A stretch of 64,000 bases of DNA from Cheilinus undulatus. Its lineage: Eukaryota; Chordata; Actinopteri; Labriformes; Labridae. Both the position numbers and the translations under genes were made by a program. Below the pieces are notes generated by a model, which was not told the origin of the DNA, searched no databases, and was given only the letters and a program-made list of their open reading frames with translations. The stretch lies in assembly GCF_018320785.1 (NCBI RefSeq), contig NC_054885.1, positions 7,762,921-7,826,920 of the forward strand, given 5' to 3'. Positions 35,701-48,724 of the stretch are shown in pieces (the stretch's first letter is position 1; each line of letters starts with the position of its first letter).

Positions 35701-38700
35701 TTAACTTTGAAAACTGTTAGGGGGCGCTATCGAGGCAATTCCTAAAATTTTTTGTTAAGTCCCATAAAATATCAAATTTTTCACCGGGCCTGATGCCCCT
35801 GCCAAAAATCAGGACTTTTTCAACATGTTTAGATATTGAATTCTACAATTAAATGCAGAATATAATCATAAGAATAACAAACGAGAATCCTTTGATTTAC
35901 AAATAGGTCCTCGCACCGAGGTTCGGTAATCGGGCCCTAATTAGTTTGTGTTATGGATGCAGCAAGGAGGTTTTTGTTTTGCTCCAAGATATTTGTTTGA
36001 ATCCCTGTTTTGTCTAAACCATGCAAACATGTTTGTTCTAGCTCCAGAATAATAAGTAATTGACTTTTAGGCGGCAGATGGTGAATATTTTATGCAGTCA
36101 TACTAATATTGATTTTGTAAGACGTCTGATTAATGAGCATAATTATAGTTGAACATCAGCAGAACCTGACTTTTTTGAGAACTTGTGAATTTTACATATA
36201 TTAAAAGAACACCTAAAGGCTTTCTGAAGTTGTCTCATGATTGTTGTGTTTTATTTCAGGGACGTCCATTGTGTTCGATATGAGTCTGACGTACATCCTG
36301 GTAGCTCTGCTGGCCGTCATTCTCAACAATGTGCTGGTGGAGAGACTCAGCATGCACACCAGGATCACAGTGGGTGAGTCAGAGGACCAAACGTTAGTAT
36401 AAAAGATTTCTCACTTTGGGAACTCCTGCTGCTCTTTAATTATTAATGACCTGCTGGGAACCTCCGGGCTTATCAGAGAAAAATGAGCAAAAGTAAAAAA
36501 GAAAAAAAAAAGAACGATGATGGTTTTAGAGCAAAGGAGAAAAATACACTCTGCCGGTACTCTCCTGAGGGTTTCATCCGGAAAATGTTTCAAACAAACT
36601 CAACCAAAAGCTGTAAACCCACCAGAGGACCACTGTTTTTCTGCTCAGCATGTAAAAACATTGCACCATCTTCAGTTTAGATTTCAAAACATTTTAAAGT
36701 GACTTTGCAAAGCCGTTCCTAAAATAACCTCAGCTACAACCGAGCACTTTCCAACCAGATAGTACATTGGGTTTTTACACACAAAGCCTGCTACTGAAGG
36801 GATTTAAAGTGTTATTAATAAGCTGATTTTAATGCTCCTACACATGTACACAGTGTGCCTGCCTGTCACTGAGACAGTGTTAATATGGCAGCCTGGCATA
36901 GAAATGATCAGAGCGCTGCCACCAGCTACATAAAAGGATATTTTTGAGCCAACATGCAGAGATGTTCTCCTGCTGAATTTAAATATGTCTACCCTTACAG
37001 AGCATGTTAGAGATGCACCCCCTGTACAGCTAAAAATAGATCCTCTGTCATCCTTGAGGAAACGCCTTCTGAAGCATGACGTCTGCTCGACAGCTGCTCC
37101 TAGTAAAAAAAAAAAAAAAAATTCTGAATTTATGATAAAGGGATTATACCTTTATGTCTGCACTGCTTATAGACTGTTGATATTTGTGGTATATAGATGT
37201 GATGCATGTATGATTGATGCATGTGTTTCAGTAGGGAACTGTAGCTCTTAAAAATACAGTGCATTATGAAAGTATTCAGACCCCCTTCACTTTTTTCAGT
37301 CTTAATATGTTGCGGCCTAATGTCACAGTAAAAAAAAAAATTAGCTTCGCTCAGAATCCTGTCATAAAAAAGTAAAAACCTTATTTAAGAAATTTTTGCA
37401 AATGTATTAAAAACAAAGGTTGCTCTTTGTATATGAGGTAGTACTGGCTGTCAACACTAGATAGCAGTATGCCAAAGGAAGGTGCCGACATGTAAAGGTG
37501 ATCAAGCCAGAACTAATATTTATCATGTAAAATGCAAAGAAACTGAGATGTATTTTGTAGGAGTGACTACTGAAGTCTTACAGTAGGTGGCACTACAGCA
37601 AACCATGTAATTAACATTTAAATGTGTATAGGGGCAGACCCTGATTATATGTGTGAAATTTTAAGCAAATCAGATATTTTATACCAGAATTAGGCCAACT
37701 TCCTGTGAAACTGGCAAGATATCAAAATGCTCACCATCAGCAGTGAGGCATTCTTAATTTTATATATGTCAATGGGGCGTTTCTATCAAAATCAGAAATT
37801 TATAGGTTCAAGTATGTCAAAGAATTAAAAACATGGCCCAATTGTGTCATTTCCTGTTGCCAGTAGGGGGCGCTACAGCAAAATGTTAAAATTAACCTTT
37901 AAATGTATAGAGGGGCTGACATTTATAGTGCATGTGATATTTTAGGCAAATAAGATGTTTCGTATTTGAATTGGGCCAACTTCCTGTTAAAATGGTGAGA
38001 TGTGAAAATGCTTACTATTTGCATTGATCATACTTTTGAAATTTGAAGCAGATCAGATGTTTCTTATCAGAATTAGGCCAACTTCCTTTGAAATTGGCGA
38101 GATTTATGCCTAACTGCTTGCTAATGGCAGTTAGGCATTCTTAATCTAATTAATATTTTGGCCTTCTAAATCCAAATTTGAGCTTAATGGGTTCAACTCA
38201 GTGAAATGAATAAAGAAATTACCCAATTGTGTAACTTCCTGTTGCCAGTATGGGGTGCCACAGCAAAATTGATCTTTGAATGTACGGAGGGAAAATTGAT
38301 CACTCATGTGAAATTTCAATGAAATCAGATGTTTCATATTAGAGTTGTGCCAACTTCCTGTAAAACTGGCGAGATATTGTCATGCCAGTGAAGCATTTAT
38401 TAATGTAACATATCTATGTTGTTGAGAGTTGAGGACTTCAGTGTAAAATCCTTGCTTGATAGGTTCAGCACATAACGACGACTAAACAAATGATTTGTTT
38501 GTGTCACTTCCTGTTGGCAGTAGAGGGCGCTATGATGAAATGTTTGCATGTGGGCGTGTTTAATGTGGCTATGTTATTTTGCCAGAAGCTGTAGATGAAC
38601 AAAGAATGATGTATACAGAAGTTTCAACCAGTTAAAACCATTTGGCACCATCAAAGACGCTTTGTATTGAAATGCAGGTGAGTCTGGTGGACTTCCTGTT

Positions 38701-41700
38701 GGTGTTTGGGCATGAGTTTAAATGGCTTTTTTGAAGGTGTAATCCTGACCCATATGCTGACCAAAAATTATTAGCCTAGGTTGAGTAGTGTGTAGGGTCT
38801 GAATGTTTAAAGGGAAAAAAAATCAGAGGAAGGTATGTTTAATTGGCATAAGGGCATGCTGTGACAAAGTAATGAATCTGATGCTTGGATGTATTAAGGA
38901 TCAATGTGTGAAGTTTGGTGATGATTGAGCACTAAAAAGTGAATTTACCCAGCAGCATTGGCCCACTTCGGACCTTTTTATCCAAATCCACCTAGAGACT
39001 CTCTCTGCAGACTCCCTGGTGGGCTTGATGGCTCGCTTCTCGGCAGCTTCTATGATGCCAAGAAGGAAAAAGAGCATGCGGAGAGATAGATAATATTATT
39101 AGATTGGCACAGTGAATTTATGATAAGATTTATCTGTAAAAATAGCCATTATGCAGAATTACAGTGCGTACTGATCACTGAGTAAATTTACTGAGCGGTA
39201 AATTTACATAATGACTCTTTTCCCTGCAGCCTTAGTGATGTAAAATAAGTCCACCACTGCTCCTTAATGTCTCATTTCAAAGTAAAAACAACTCAAAGAA
39301 AGCTCAGTGGCCAAGTCATCTACACCTTGTGTTGTCAAACTTTTACCTTTTTATCATTCTCTTACTTTGTTTTTTATCCATAACAAGTTCTTCTTTCCAT
39401 GGTTGATTTAATGTCATCTTAAATATATATCAAAAGTTCCCTATTTTCTTTCAAATTAAAAGCATGTTTGTATCCAAACAGGAACTCAGTTACCCTTGGT
39501 AAGGTAGACTGTGTGGGGGCTTAGCAAGTGTGCTGAAAGGGCCTTCAAATAATGCAAAATGCAATTATGCAATAATAAAAATATCAATGCACTGATTGGG
39601 GACCAGAATCCCATTACCATTCATGCATTAATGCTGACAATACTAAGCAATGATAACATTACTAGTATAGTATATGGACTTTGTAATAACTGAATTATTG
39701 CTTGATAATCTATAATTGTACTTCATAATGTCTGAAGTGAAAAATATACAGTAGCTTCGGAAAGGTAAAGTGCAGGATTATTATTTTATTCACTGCAATT
39801 TGGTGTCAGTTTACCACCTATTATACTTTGTTGTTTAGATTCTTTACACTACTGTCAGATATTATCCTGCTATACTTTTCTTGCTCTTCTTATAGAATAT
39901 TGACATCTGTTACCAGCAGTACAAGTGTTATATCCTACAAGTCAAGGATGAAGATATACTGCTGTATTGATACTTTATTCCACCCTATAAATAAGTTTAA
40001 ATATTAATGTCCAGTCAGTCACAATAAAGACCAATGTATTGATGTCCTTTTCTCTCTCTCTGTCTTGGTAGGTTATATCTTGGCCCTTGGTCCTTTGGTG
40101 TTTGTCAGTGTTTTTGACGTCTGGCTGGCAAAGTTTACAACCAGACAGGCGTACATCATCAACCTGGTGTCAGTGGGGGTGGTAGCCTTTGGATGTACAG
40201 GTATGCTCCAACATCCATCCATCTATGCACCCATCCATGCATCCATCCATCCTTCTAACATCCATCTATGCATTCATCTAACCATGCATCCATTCATCCA
40301 TGCCTCCACCCATCCTTCCAACATCCATCTATGCATCCACGTATCCATCCATCCAACCATGGATCCAGAAATTCATCCATAGAATCAGGCATCCATCCAT
40401 GGATCCATCCATCAAAAATCCATGCATCCATCCATGGATCCATCCAACCGTCCAAAATCAATCCATCCATCCATCCACCTGTCCGCCCACCTGTCCGTCC
40501 GTCTTCATCCATCCATCCATTGAACCTTTTACCTTGATTACAAATAATGAACGATTATTCCATCCCCAACCTCCCACTGTGTTTTTTCTGTAAATATTTG
40601 TATAATTTTAAAACAAACAACTCAAAGGAACAGGCAGACATTAACAATTTATGGTTATTTATTGAAACATTTGAAATCAAAACACACACCAACTGAAATA
40701 AAAATGTTTTTTTGTAAAAAGTCAAATTTTTCCAAGAAAAGGGGAAAAAATTGAAATAATGGACATGGCAGGTTTACGTTGGTTAGAGGGTCTAAATGTC
40801 GGTTTTGATTATTTTTGATTAAGTGCCCAGCTCTACTATCCACCCATCCATCCATCCGTCCATCCATCCATAGGCGAGAATGTATTTATTGATGGAAGTA
40901 CGTCTCACCTTTCTACACCAGTTGGCATGTGAATGTTAATCAAACTCCTGCTACATTATCCAGGCAACGTGCAAGGCAACTTTAAGGAATTCAGCTTTGT
41001 AAGAAATCAGTCAAACTAACATATTTAGATGCATCTTAAAAGTCCAGTTTTGGTTGGTCCAACACAACTGACTTCTCTGAGTGCATTAAAATGTCCTGGT
41101 TCTCTCAGGCTGATTTACAATCTGCTAAATTAATGAAAGTGTGGAGATCAGAACAGCTCCTTTCGAGCTGTGTGCAGGTTAGGAAAGCTCCACCTCTAAA
41201 TACATTTTTATGTGATGGTGCTAACTGATAATCACTTCCTTTTTGTCCACAGTGCAGCAGTCCAGTTTCTATGGATACATGGGGATGCTGCCAAAAAGGT
41301 ACACACAGGGGGTGATGACCGGAGAGAGTAAGTACGCTCACATTGACAAATCATTCACACACCTCCCTGAGCTCTTTTCTCTCCTCTGTTCTTATCTGCC
41401 TCTCTCTCCTCTCTGTTCATGTTGTGTCTTCCTAAAATCCCTCTGTCCAGGTACAGCCGGCGTCATCATCTCCCTTTCTCGAATCTTCACCAAGCTTCTG
41501 ATCACAGACGAGAGGAGGAACACACTCATCTTCTTCCTCGTCTCCATCAGCATGGAGATGCTATGTTTCCTGCTGCACCTGCTAGTTCGCCGCTCCCGAT
41601 TCGTCCGTTACTACACAAACCACGCCCAGGGCAAAGGTCCGGGCAAAGGCCACGACCCAAGAGACAACGGAACGGGATACCGGGTTCACCATGATGTCAG

Positions 41701-44700
41701 CGCAGAGGAAGTAAGATTTGTAAGTTTGTGGAGAGTGTGCATGGTGGTAATACTGACTTGTGATGTTAGTGATGCTGTTGCTGTGAATTTATTGATTTCT
41801 TTTTCACTCTGGTTAGGTTACTCCAGGTCCATTTCTCATCATCTTACTCATACTTAAATTTAAGGGACATCACATTTGTTTTTAAGACCATCAAGTGTCA
41901 ACAGCTTATAAATAGGGTTACCAGAGATGAAAAACTGGGACACCAGGGGACTTTGAATCGCAGATTTCCCTTTAAAAATGTCTTGAACAGCTCAGTGGAA
42001 AAGTCTAAAGTAATCTGCATCAAACATTTCACTCTTTACTGTTCACTATAACTTTTTAAAATTTATTTTTCTCTCTATTGGAAGTTTTTATTCTTGTTGT
42101 TAAGCTAAGGCTCTTACCTGTCAGAAGTTTTGGTAGCCCTTTCTTTTAATACCCTAACTCCCTAACCCCAACCCTCATAATATTGTGGCAATTCTCTGAA
42201 AATTAGGTGGTATTTTCCCCTTACCCTAACTCCCTAACCCCAATGCTTATAAGTTTTTGTCAGCTCTCTGGTAATTAGGTGGTGTTCCCCCTCACTCTAA
42301 CTCCCTTACCCCAACCCTCATAATACTGCGGCAATTCTCCGGTGATTAGGTGGTATTTTACCCTAGGCCTAACTCCCTTACCCCAATGCTTGTAATATTG
42401 CAGTGATTCTCTGGTAATGTTGTTTTTTCCCCCTTACCTAAACTCCCTAACCCCAACCCTCGTAATATTGTAGCATTCTCTGGTAATTAGGTGGTATCAC
42501 CCCCTACCCTAACTCCTTAACCCAAATGCTCGTAATATTGTTTCAATTCTCTGGTAATACGATGGTATTTTCCCTTTACTCTAACTCCCTTACACCAACC
42601 CTTGTAATATAAATTCTCTTGTAATTAGGTGGTATCTTCCGCTTACCCTAACTCCCTAACCCCAACCCTCATAATACTATAGCAATTCTCTGGTAATTAG
42701 GTGGTATTTTCCCCTTACCCTAACTCCCTTAACCCAGTACTTGTTTTACTGTGGCAATTCTCTGAAAATTAGGTGGCATTTTCCCCTTACCCTAACTCCC
42801 TAATCCCAATGCTTATAATTTTGTGTCAGTTCTCAGGTAATTAGGTGGTGTTCCCCCCTCCCTCTAACTCCCTAACACCAACCCTTGTATTATTGTGGCA
42901 ATTCTCTGGTAATTAGGTGGTATTCTCCCCTTACTCTAACTCCCTAACACCAACCCTCATAATATTGTGGTGACTCTCTGGTAATTAGGTGGTATTTTCT
43001 CCTTACCCTAACTCCCTAACCCCAATGCTTGTAATATTGTGGCAAACCTGAAGCACTTTGAAGCAGGGTACCACCTTAAAGTCATGGTTTAAGACCAAAT
43101 CATCATTTAAAACATTTTTTTTACTTTGAAGCAATGTTATTGGCCTAAATATTGGAACCAGACCTATCGGTTGTGAGAGGCAGGATCAATCAGGATCAAG
43201 AAAAAGTAAAATGTCACTGTTTAGGCAGTCTAAGCTGTGATAATGTCATTTATATTGTATATTTACAGCGTGATAGGCAACATCATTATTTTTCAAGCCG
43301 TAGTTTTAAAGTTTATCTAAAAAAAATAATTCTTCCTTTGATGCACTGCAGGCTCAGCAGTTTCTCATCACTGCATCACGAGTGTATTCTTCATTAAATC
43401 CTTCATTAATGTTGCAAAAACAAACTGAGCCCAAACAGACAGGAAGCATCAGGCCTCTTAACGGCTCTGTCATTTCCTTGGTGACTTTCGTGAGGAGTGT
43501 TTGCCTCTTACCAGTTTGAGAGCGTGCGGGAGTTTTCAAATATGTAATCTTTTATTTAAGCTACAGGCTGCTTTTAGCTTCCACTAAGATGGAGACGTAT
43601 TGAAGAAGAGATGTTGGAGGGGTTATTTGGGTTTAGGAAGGCGGCATCAGGGAGTGTTGGGGGTGATGAGGGAAAAAAATGAGTTTTAAAAAGAAATGAA
43701 GGCCTTCTGAGAAAATTGAGAGTCACGACTCAAAGAAGAAAAACAGAGGAGGTGAAAATGAGAAGAGGGGAGTGCTGAGAGAAAGCCAGAAAGTTAGTGA
43801 GAGTTAAGACCAGATTAGACAGGCTTTTGAGGTCATCTCTGATGGCCACTCTGACAGACTGGTTATCAGAAACACCATATACCTCACAGAGAAAGATCCG
43901 TAATTTTCCGGTACAACACATTTCCAGTTGTAGATTTTTTTTTAAATTCATCTGTATTCATAAAGTCTGGCAGGGACATTCATGAAATAACCACATCACA
44001 AACATAACAGACTTAGAAACATTTCAGAAATAAAACAGAGAAGAAGGTCAGATGACTAATCTGGGATTGAATTCTGCATAGATCTATATAAGAAGTAGTT
44101 ACATGACTGAAGGCTTACTTTAGCTTTGAAATGAAAAACAAGAAAACATCTAGTTTTTTCCATATTTGGTCAAAAAAAAACAAAAAAGTGGAATAACGTG
44201 TGTTTCTCCCTGTTTTTGAGTCTGGTTTCAACTAGGAAATAAATGTGCTACGCAGACCCAAGATGGTGCAACCCAATACTAGCAAGGTGTACCTAATAAA
44301 GTGGCTGATGAGTGTATATCTGTGCTATGTACTCCAACAAAAACAGTCTTTCTGGGATGTCAGGTTAAAAGATTATGGCTTAGATTTTTTTCTTCAACCT
44401 TTCAAACTCTGCCCATGCAGAGAAAGTTTTGTACATGCTCATAGAGAAAAATCAGAGCGTGGCAGTTTAACAAGCGAGCAGAATCAACCTGAATGAGAGG
44501 AGGAAGGTTGGAGCACGAGCACATGAAATCTGAGCAAACAATGAAAGATTTGAGAGCAACCAGAGATTTTCAGGCAGTTTTAAGCACAAAGGCAGGTTTT
44601 AATTGCCAAAATCAGATGTTAAAATGCACTCTTGAGTTTTTGCAGCAATAATGACTCCATACACTCCAGTCTGTCCTGGGTTTTAAGGGCAAAAATCAGT

Positions 44701-47700
44701 CATGACAACAAAGGCAGAACTGACTGGTGATCCTCTTTCCCCTCATACATGAAGCAGCAGTTTGTAGCCCAGAGACGCAACGATTCATCATCACACCGGT
44801 TTCATGCTTCAAATGGTTCACAGCGAAACAAGCCACTTCAGGCTGCCGTCTTTTCATGTCTCCTGCAACTCTTTTCATGTCTGTTTGTGTTTGTGCTCCG
44901 TCGTACACAACATGAGCCTGTGAGGGACGTCCCCCTCTGTGTGAGTGGTGTGTGCTCCGAGTCTGGAGGCTGATTGAGGCGGCTCTTTGTTCTGGTTGCC
45001 TGGGTAACCGAGGCAGCGCTCGACATTAGGAGATAATCAGGGTGAGTGCTGCCCTCTGGCCCACAACTCCATCTAATCAACTAATGGATCGGTGTGTGCG
45101 TACGCTCAGAAGCAAGAGTCTAAAGATGGGCCGTATGTTTGAGTAGAGAGAAAATCTGTGAGTCAGTCTGAGGTTTATTGGCAGTCCAGTCTCTCTCTTC
45201 ATTACGTCAGCCTCTCAGCTATCCTCTTTAAAAACCTGCAGTCATAAAAATCTGAAATGACGCAGTCACTATTCATAACAATCTCAAGTATGAGAATCAA
45301 AAAAATGCAAGAAAACAGCCTGTATACTAACTACAAACACAAATTACAAAAAAATCTGGGATGTTGTGTTAAGTGAGGATAAAAATAGAATACAGTGATT
45401 TGCTTTTCAACTTTTATTCAGAGACAAACAGCACAAAGACAAGATATTTAATGTTCAAACTGACAAGGTTTGTTGTTTTTTTGGAAATAAACACACTTTC
45501 TGCAGCATGATGCTGCCACCACTGTGCTTCACAGTGGGGATGGTGTGTTTGTAGTAATGTTTTTGTATCCATCTCCTGACTTATACTTTTCAATAACCTT
45601 TTCTCTGAGTTGCTTGGTGTTCTTTTGTCTTCGTGGTGTAATGGTAGCCAGGAATTCTGATTAACCAGTGACTGGAACTTCCAGATACACGTGTCTACTA
45701 TGGCTAGTTCACCTGATTTTAATTTAAATCACGCTCTAATAAAGTAGCAAGGAGTGGAAAGCACCTTTATGAATTTAGGACTCTTCATTAAAAAACAGCA
45801 CTTCATATGGTTATTTTCCTAAACAGTAAGCTAATGTTACGGTTTCATGGATGAATTTCACATAATGATGTAGAAAGCTGTTAAAAGTGACCTTTTTGTC
45901 TGTCTATCATCAGGGAAATGGAGGAACAGGACCGTCCTCCACAGAGGAAGGCGGAGAGGACATCGTGGGCGGGACGTACGTGAGATTCGATGCCCCGAAA
46001 GCAAAGATAAGGAGGAGCTGGCCAGGTGTCCGAGGTACTTCATGTTTAAATCCTGTTTGCTCTGCTCAGTGACCCTCTGGCTCCGACAGAGGAATAATCA
46101 GTTTACATTTTTTATCTTGTTCTCTGTGTTTTCACCTCTTTAACCCCCCTGGGTTTATTAATTTCTGACCAGACATGATCCTGCATCGGTACGTGGTGTC
46201 CCGTGTGATCTGGGCCTACATGTTGTCCATAGCTGTGACCTACAGCATCACTCTGTGCCTGTTTCCTGGTCTGGAGTCAGAGATACGAAACGCCACGTTA
46301 GGGGAGTGGCTCCCTATCCTCATCATGGCCACATTCAACATGTCTGACTTTGTTGGAAAGGTGGGTTTGTGTTTTTAACCTGCAGAGAAAATAAGAGATG
46401 CAAATTACATGACAAACATTTATCTACTTATATAACTACCTACCTGGATGTTTTACTATTTTAATACCATGTTTAAAAGAAATATGCTCAGTTAAATTTG
46501 CACTAACAAACTTGCATCCATGGTTATTTTTTAGAACAATTATAATTTCTACATTTTTTTCACATCTGTTCAAAATCATTCTAGGTTTGTTTGACTGTTG
46601 AGAGAAGCAGCTGAAACTCTGGCTCTCCTCTCTCTGAGTGTGCTGACACATCACTTTAAACAAGTTGTTGTGCAAACATTTGTGGATTTTGATTCTGAAC
46701 TGATCTGAAAGATTCCTTCCAGCTGATTTTTACAACCTTTGCAAAGCATTGTGTTGCTCAAGCTTTTGAAAGAAAAAAAACACTAAATATATGAGATGAT
46801 CAGAAGTGATAAACCTAGAGGAGAAAAAAGACTGCTGAATTTAAAGAGCTGAAACACTGACCACAGCGTGTAAGGAAATGTCAAGCTGGTGATCGTTTTA
46901 CGGGCTTGTTTCTGTTGCCCCCTAGTGGCCAGTAGGCTGTACTGCAATTCTATCTTACCTTTATTTTTTTGGATTAACTCTTGGATTGTGTAAAATAAAT
47001 TGTTACACTCACGGTGTGCATTCATACATAAATAACAATAAAATAAAAAAATGTTACACATTTTTGCAATAATGTTTATAATCAAAATTAGACATCATCT
47101 TAAATATAAAATATTGATTAATTATAAGGAATTTAACCCTTTCAGTGCCAGTTTAAGTGCAAAACCCTGATTTTTGTAATGTAGAAAACACACAAATATT
47201 TTTTAAATACTACTTGAATATTAGATTTCACTGAAGGGAATTATCACAGCATTGAGTATGTCATAATTGGCCACAACTTTAATTTTTGATGCATTTTTTT
47301 TTTTATTTATTTTTCAAAGATTTTGATAAATTGTTACTCACATGGTGTTTGTGGCCAAAAATGTACACCATACATAGTAATTATGTGTGTCAAATAATTT
47401 TTTTGTATTATTTAAAAAAAATATATATCATAAGACCTGATGATAAATATGAAATATTGATTAATTCATAAAATTTAACTTTTTCAGTGCTAGTTTAATT
47501 GCAAAACACCCTGATTTTATGGTATAAAAAAACAAAAAAATGAAATATTTTCCCTGTACTTCATGTAAATGAATCCCTTCAAGGGGATTGTCACAACCCT
47601 AATTGTTTTAATAATGAGCAACAACTTTTTATTTTTCATTTTCATTTTATGCATCGTTGCTTTTTTGAATTCTAAGATTTTAGTAGATAGTTAAACTCAG

Positions 47701-48647
47701 AGTGTAAACAGCCAAAAACAGACAGCACACACAAAGAGCAATAAAATGCTACAAAGAAAAAAAATTCACAGTTTTTTCATTATTTTCTTTAATCAACATC
47801 AGAGCTGATACTGAATATCAAATGTTGATGAATTCTTAGGAATTTAACACTTTCAGTGCTAGTTTTAGTGCAATAGACACGATTTTTGTAAAGTGCAAAA
47901 GAAAATGAAGTGAAATATTTTTGATGCATGCAAATTGAGTTCTTTTGAAGGGGATTAACGCAGCCTTGATTGTTACAGGGGATAAGTTGCCAAAAATGAA
48001 CACCATACATAAAAAGCAAGTAAAATATTACACATTAAGGAAAAATCCTTTTTTGCATTAAATATATAAGATCAAGATCAAACCTGATTATTAGTATCAA
48101 ATATTGATTTATTCTCAGGAATTTAAACCTGTGTGCAGAAACAACATTGTTTTGGATACAAAAAAATATTTTACACATAATACATACAAAGTTGACTTTG
48201 ATTTTTAAGCATTTTTTATTTTAGTCTTAATAATTAATAAATTGTTACACTCAGTGTGTAAGTGGCCAAAAAAGGACACCAAACATAAGCAGGAACCTCT
48301 TTAACCCCCATAAGCAAAAACTACACATAAAAAATCCACTATTTGGGATTAGATTCTTTTCATCAAAATCCGACCTAAACATAAATGTCAAATAGTGATT
48401 AATTTGTTTTAATTTATTCCTTTCAATGCCAGTTTTAATGGAAAACACAAATCACACATTCTTCATGTACTGTGTTACTAGATTTATTCAAAAGAGATTA
48501 TCACAGCCCTGAATATGTCAATCATTAGTAACAAATTAGATTTTTTATGATGATTATTATTAATTCAAACTTTATGGTATTAATAAACATAACATGCCAT
48601 ACATAAGTAGCAGGGAAAATACTAAACATAAAAAATATATATTTTGG

Positions 48648-48724
<77 letters not shown>

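Noticed and set aside
40268-40593. Long open frames on both strands near 40.3 kb
   Set aside because: They are the ATCC microsatellite translated.
42125-43050. True telomere or interstitial telomeric repeat
   Set aside because: The CCCTAA words are part of a complex 72-bp unit, not contiguous hexamers.
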